Source of the DNA: Bacteroidales bacterium
Lineage (GTDB): Bacteria; Bacteroidota; Bacteroidia; Bacteroidales; JAADGE01
Assembly: GCA_024762915.1 (NCBI GenBank)
Contig: JANTGL010000094.1
Span: 1 to 9,048 of the forward strand
DNA length: 9,048 nucleotides
Reading direction: 5' to 3'
A program made the position numbers and the translations under genes. The notes under the pieces were generated by a model. The model worked only from the letters and a program-made list of their open reading frames with translations. It had not been told where the DNA came from and did no database searches. Positions 6,458-9,048 of the stretch are shown piece after piece; positions within the stretch are counted from its first letter, which is position 1; every line of letters begins with the position of its first letter.

Positions 6458-7391
6458 GACGTCCTTTCACAATCCGATCCTTACCGTTAATATCCTTAAT
6501 AATCTCAACATCTGAAAAACCGGAAGAAAGCAAAAGCGTTTTTATTTCTTTGCCGTATTGCTCGTTAATTTCAAAATACAATTTTCCTTCGGAAGATAAA
6601 TGATGCCGAGCAAACCGGCAAACGGCATTATAAAAGATTAACGGGTTGTCGTCTTCAACAAACAGAGCAAGCTCCGGTTCGTAATCCAAGACATTTTTTT
6701 GCATCTTTTCTTTTTCCGAAAAAGTCACATAAGGCGGATTGCTGACAATTATATCGAATTTTGTAGGTCGTCTCTTCGAGGCGACACGTGTAAGTCGTCT
6801 CTTCGAGGCGACACTCGTAAGTCGTCTTTTAAAGGCGACATTATCTGAAAAATCATTCAATATATCTTCTTGAATAAAAGTTACTTCAATATTGTTTTTT
6901 AAAGCATTACTTTTTGCTGTTTCGAGAGCTTTTGAACTTATATCAAGGGCAAAAACCTCTGCAGAAGGTAAATTTTTGGCAAGTGAAACGGCAATACATC
7001 CGCTGCCGGTTCCTATATCCAATATTTGGAGACCCTTCGGGTTTTCAAAACCCGAAGGGTCTTTGTATTCTTTTAATATTAAATCTACCAACTCCTCCGT
7101 TTCGGGTCGGGGAATTAACACATCCGGCGAAAGTTTAAATTGAAGTCCGTAAAATTCGGTAAACCCGATAATGTATTGCAAAGGTTCGTATGTTTTCAGC
7201 CGTTCCGTGATTTCATTAATCAAAAGCTTTGCTTTTCTCGGCAAGGTTTCGTTTTCTTTCATTAAAACATCAACGGACGACAAGTCGAAAACATCCGAAA
7301 AAATGATTTTGATAAAACTTTCGATTTCATTTTTCGGATAATAATCCGATAATTCTTTTTGAATGTATATCTTTGCTTCTTTAAGGGTCAT
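6450..7391 (-). CDS. prmC: Peptide chain release factor N5-glutamine methyltransferase PrmC
   Basis: PrmC transfers a methyl group from S-adenosylmethionine to the glutamine of the GGQ motif in release factors RF1 and RF2, in the cytoplasm. The 313-residue protein has the N-terminal helical domain with EPLQYIIGFTEFYGL (69-83) and VLIPRPETEELVD (91-103). The methyltransferase domain follows, with LDIGTGSGCIAVSLA (124-138) binding the cofactor, ALDIS (148-152) and the NPPY active-site motif (218-221). I start at the ATG at 7391 (MTLKEAK), not at the longer frame to 7421, because homologous sequence begins there. It is longer than usual (E. coli 277): residues about 110-120 come from a 33-bp palindrome, and about 184-210 from three 27-bp hairpin units giving VASKRRLTR-like repeats. 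Both keep the frame and avoid core motifs, so the enzyme is probably active. It is divergent from ribD. Confidence 0.96.
   Translation of the reverse strand: MTLKEAKIYIQKELSDYYPKNEIESFIKIIFSDVFDLSSVDVLMKENETLPRKAKLLINEITERLKTYEPLQYIIGFTEFYGLQFKLSPDVLIPRPETEELVDLILKEYKDPSGFENPKGLQILDIGTGSGCIAVSLAKNLPSAEVFALDISSKALETAKSNALKNNIEVTFIQEDILNDFSDNVAFKRRLTSVASKRRLTRVASKRRPTKFDIIVSNPPYVTFSEKEKMQKNVLDYEPELALFVEDDNPLIFYNAVCRFARHHLSSEGKLYFEINEQYGKEIKTLLLSSGFSDVEIIKDINGKDRIVKGRLI
6763..6843. repeat. Three tandem 27-bp hairpin repeats inside prmC
   Basis: Three head-to-tail units occupy 6763-6789, 6790-6816 and 6817-6843. Each has an 8-bp inverted repeat around a 3-base loop: 6767-6785 in unit 1 (GTCGTCTC, TTC, GAGGCGAC, with one G-T pair) and the same in unit 2. 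In unit 3 (6821-6839) the innermost pair changes from C-G to T-A, which keeps the stem. The unit is a multiple of three, so on the - strand it adds nine codons each time (VASKRRLTR-like) without breaking prmC. The array lies just before the strand leading into NPPY. It looks like a mobile or amplified palindromic element that became coding, similar in principle to the palindromic elements of Rickettsia genes. Confidence 0.9.
7030..7062. repeat. Perfect 33-bp inverted repeat inside prmC
   Basis: Arms of 16 bases (7030-7045 and 7047-7062, beginning AGACCCTTCGGG) are perfectly complementary around a single central base. On the - strand the sequence encodes DPSGFENPKG and part of its flanks, between the helix ending LILKEYK and the strand LQILDIG of the methyltransferase core, a place where PrmC proteins have a short variable linker. 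The size is a multiple of three, so the frame is kept. The perfect symmetry is not required by the protein and points to an inserted palindromic element or a structured site. It shares no sequence with the 27-bp array 190 bases away. Confidence 0.92.
7368..7375 (+). promoter_or_regulatory. Possible -7 promoter box for ribD
   Basis: TATCTTTG fits the Bacteroidota -7 consensus TAnnTTTG and ends 35 bases before the ribD ATG, inside the 5' end of prmC. No TTTG box is seen at the expected -33 spacing, so only half of the promoter is supported. Such short boxes occur by chance in A+T-rich DNA. Confidence 0.3.
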
Positions 7392-7403
7392 ATTTTGCAA
7401 AAT
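7392..7403. promoter_or_regulatory. 12-bp palindrome in the prmC-ribD divergent gap
   Basis: ATTTTGCAAAAT is a perfect palindrome filling most of the 19 bases between the prmC start (7391) and the ribD start (7411). On the - strand it overlaps TAATTTTG (7405 to 7398), which fits TAnnTTTG but lies only six bases from the prmC ATG and has no well-spaced TTTG upstream. It could be a divergent regulatory site or simply A+T-rich chance symmetry. Confidence 0.3.
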
Positions 7404-7410
7404 TAATAAA

Positions 7411-8469
7411 ATGCAGAACAAAACAGATGAAATCTTTATACAACGTTGTTTGCAACTCGCAAAAAACGGCTTGGGGAATACTTATCCGAATCCGCTTGTG
7501 GGTTCGGTGATTGTGCATAAAGGAAAAATCATCGGTGAAGGATACCATCGAAAAGCCGGAGAACCGCATGCCGAAGTTAATGCAGTTAATTCCGTTAAAA
7601 ATAAGGAACTTCTGAAAGAAGCAACTTTGTATGTTAATTTGGAACCCTGTGCTCATCATGGCAGAACGCCTGCTTGCTCGCGAATGATTGTTGATTTGCA
7701 AATTCCGAGAGTTGTGGTCGGATGCCGCGACAGTTTCGATAAAGTGGACGGAAAAGGCATTGAAATAATGCGTAATGCAGGAATTGATGTTACGGTCGGA
7801 ATTCTTGAAAAAGAAGCACGGGAATTAAACAAACGTTTTTTTACTTTTCACGAAAAAAAACGCCCTTTTGTCATTTTAAAATGGGCACAAACCCTTGACG
7901 GATTTATTGATTTTGAAAGAAATCCGGACACACCGATACAACCGAATTGGATTACCGATGAATATGCCCGTGTTTCGGTGCATAAAATGCGTTCTGAGGA
8001 ACAAGCGATATTAGTAGGCACCAATACGGCAGAAAAAGATAATCCGAGCTTAAACGTGCGCGATTGGGACGGAAAAAATCCATTGCGGATTGTGTTTGAC
8101 AAAAATTTACGTTTGCCGAAGAATTTATCTTTGTTTGACGGAACAATTCCGACACTTGTTTTGACGGAAAAAGAAAAACAATCGGAAAATAATCTTCAAT
8201 TTTTAAAAGTTGCATTCGACAAAACCTTATTACAACAACTTTTCTACCACCTATATAAAGCTGATATTCAGAGCATTATTGTCGAAGGCGGAACTAAAAC
8301 AATCAATCACTTTTTAGAGGCAAATCTTTGGGATGAAGCCAAAGTATATATCGGTAATACCTTTTTTCATAAAGGAGTGAAAGCACCGGAGATTAAAATT
8401 AACCCTATTAAAAAAGAAACATTTTCTGACAGTAAATTGTTTACATACCGCAATCCGAATGCTGACTAA
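7411..8469 (+). CDS. ribD: Bifunctional riboflavin deaminase/reductase RibD
   Basis: RibD performs two steps of riboflavin synthesis in the cytoplasm: deamination of the pyrimidine ring of the GTP cyclohydrolase II product, then NADPH-dependent reduction of the ribose side chain. The 352-residue protein has the zinc deaminase domain first, with NTYPNPLVGSVIV (23-35), HAE (53-55) and PCAHHGRTPAC (79-89). H53, C80 and C89 are the expected zinc ligands and E55 the catalytic acid. The usual PPC reads PAC here, a mild change outside the ligands. LNKRFF (139-144) leads into the reductase domain, with LKWAQTLDGFI (156-166), ILVGTNTAEKDNPSLNVR (200-217) and EGG (292-294). Length matches the family (E. 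coli 367). I start at the ATG at 7411 rather than 7363, since the extension lies in prmC and is not RibD-like. No other riboflavin gene is in the window. Confidence 0.96.
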   Translation: MQNKTDEIFIQRCLQLAKNGLGNTYPNPLVGSVIVHKGKIIGEGYHRKAGEPHAEVNAVNSVKNKELLKEATLYVNLEPCAHHGRTPACSRMIVDLQIPRVVVGCRDSFDKVDGKGIEIMRNAGIDVTVGILEKEARELNKRFFTFHEKKRPFVILKWAQTLDGFIDFERNPDTPIQPNWITDEYARVSVHKMRSEEQAILVGTNTAEKDNPSLNVRDWDGKNPLRIVFDKNLRLPKNLSLFDGTIPTLVLTEKEKQSENNLQFLKVAFDKTLLQQLFYHLYKADIQSIIVEGGTKTINHFLEANLWDEAKVYIGNTFFHKGVKAPEIKINPIKKETFSDSKLFTYRNPNAD

Positions 8470-8508
8470 TTATGACAAAGCAAGAGAGAAAATATGCAGA
8501 GATAGTTT

Positions 8509-8525
8509 GCCTACCTGCGGTAGGC
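8509..8525. repeat. Palindrome with two alternative hairpins in the convergent gap
   Basis: In the 104-base gap between ribD and the convergent secreted-protein gene, GCCTACC (8509-8515) and GGTAGGC (8519-8525) form a 7-bp stem with loop TGC. A competing stem is possible between 8511-8518 and 8524-8531 (8 pairs, one G-T). It could act as a two-way transcription terminator, but no T-run follows directly on either strand. Its look is that of a dispersed intergenic palindrome. The rest of the gap holds nothing I can name. Confidence 0.55.
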
Positions 8526-8573
8526 AGGTGGCTGTCACGTTTTATAAGCCTTTCTCGGTAATGCCCTTCGAGT

Positions 8574-9048
8574 TTAGTTTTTAATAATAATACGAGAACG
8601 ATTCCCCGACACAATTCCTGAGAGATTTTCCGTCTTAACCGTCAAAATATAAATGCCGGGTTTTTCCAGCCGGTTTCCGGGCAGGATTTGAATTCGTGCA
8701 TTCGGAGAAAAATATATCTTTTCGAAAACCGCTTTTCCGGTAATATCCGTTATTTTAACAGATGCTTTTTTTATGTGTTTGTTGTTGTTAAACGAAAGAA
8801 ATAAATTATGATTAAAAGGATTCGGAAAAACGCTAAGAAAAGAATTATTCAAAGATGAGACAGAAATTGTTGAGGTATTTGAATAACCGGGTGTTGCATA
8901 GGGTAAAACAGCAATGTTCCCTGTTCCGTCAGGAATTCTTCCCGTGGAAATATCCGTTGTTTGTTCTCCGAATTCAACAAAATCAATTTCTGCATAATTT
9001 GTTGATTCAGAATCATATATCCCGATTTCTTCTCCGCCGGCAGACAGT
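8574..9048 (-). CDS. Secreted protein, C-terminal end: lamin-tail-like domain plus T9SS type A sorting domain (5' end outside window)
   Basis: The frame is open to the right window edge, so only the last 157 residues are visible; the TTG at 8852 is not the real start. The upstream part reads GEEIGIYDSEST, then IDFVEFGEQTTDISTGRIPD and GTGN...YATPGYSN, the pattern of the end of a lamin tail domain, common in large secreted Bacteroidota proteins (for example with CotH or nuclease domains). A Ser/Thr/Asn-rich linker follows, then a T9SS type A sorting domain of about 85 residues: SVFPNPFNHNLFLSF, VKITDITGKAVFEKI, GIYILTV and a basic end (SRIIIKN). T9SS cargo crosses the outer membrane and the sorting domain is normally removed, with release or surface anchoring. 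What the missing N-terminal part does cannot be told. It is convergent with ribD. Confidence 0.9.
   Translation of the reverse strand, partial: LSAGGEEIGIYDSESTNYAEIDFVEFGEQTTDISTGRIPDGTGNIAVLPYATPGYSNTSTISVSSLNNSFLSVFPNPFNHNLFLSFNNNKHIKKASVKITDITGKAVFEKIYFSPNARIQILPGNRLEKPGIYILTVKTENLSGIVSGNRSRIIIKN

Noticed and set aside
6763..6843. The three-unit array as a CRISPR
   Set aside because: The units are directly adjacent with no spacers, are translated in frame within prmC, and no cas gene is present.
6892..7143. Two + strand open frames opposite prmC
   Set aside because: They are shadows of the strongly supported prmC gene and their residues show no domain or motif.
8472..8561. A 29-codon + strand frame after ribD as a real small gene
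   Set aside because: It is short, contains the palindromic repeat, and resembles no family I know. It is kept only as an observation.

Overview
The window reads as a fragment of an A+T-rich chromosome from a member of the Bacteroidota. The evidence is a type IX secretion (T9SS) type A C-terminal sorting domain at the right edge, start sites mostly without convincing Shine-Dalgarno sequences, TAnnTTTG-like promoter boxes, and a Bacteroidota-style operon of DUF4129, DUF4350 and a MoxR ATPase. Nothing points to a plasmid, phage, insertion sequence or CRISPR array. No tRNA or rRNA is seen.

Left part (1-6457, + strand): seven tightly packed genes, probably one operon. Two tandem paralogous polytopic membrane proteins come first (the first is cut by the window edge), both ending in an acidic tail and a matching C-terminal ENRF...R(Y/F)KPK motif. 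Next are a DUF4129 membrane protein, a DUF4350 membrane protein, a secreted protein of unknown function with a long Lys/Glu coiled tail, a MoxR-family AAA+ ATPase, and a four-helix membrane protein whose soluble part is an internal duplication. Junctions overlap by 1, 4 and 11 bases or are separated by 6, 10 and 42 bases. The genes look like a cell-envelope assembly in which a cytoplasmic MoxR ATPase acts with membrane and periplasmic partners. A DUF58 gene, which commonly accompanies MoxR, does not follow it here.

Middle part (6450-8469): prmC (release factor glutamine methyltransferase, - strand) runs convergently into the operon with an 8-base overlap. It is divergent from ribD (riboflavin deaminase/reductase, + strand), with only 19 bases between the two start codons. 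prmC carries two different in-frame palindromic insertions: a perfect 33-bp inverted repeat, and an array of three 27-bp units each containing a hairpin. Together they account for its extra length over usual PrmC proteins.

Right part (8470-9048): a 104-base convergent gap holds a third palindromic sequence. It is followed by the 3' end of a - strand gene for a secreted protein with a lamin-tail-like domain and a T9SS sorting domain.

The strongest unusual signals are the palindromic elements that have become protein-coding inside prmC, the internally duplicated domain in the last operon gene, and the two unassigned proteins flanking MoxR.
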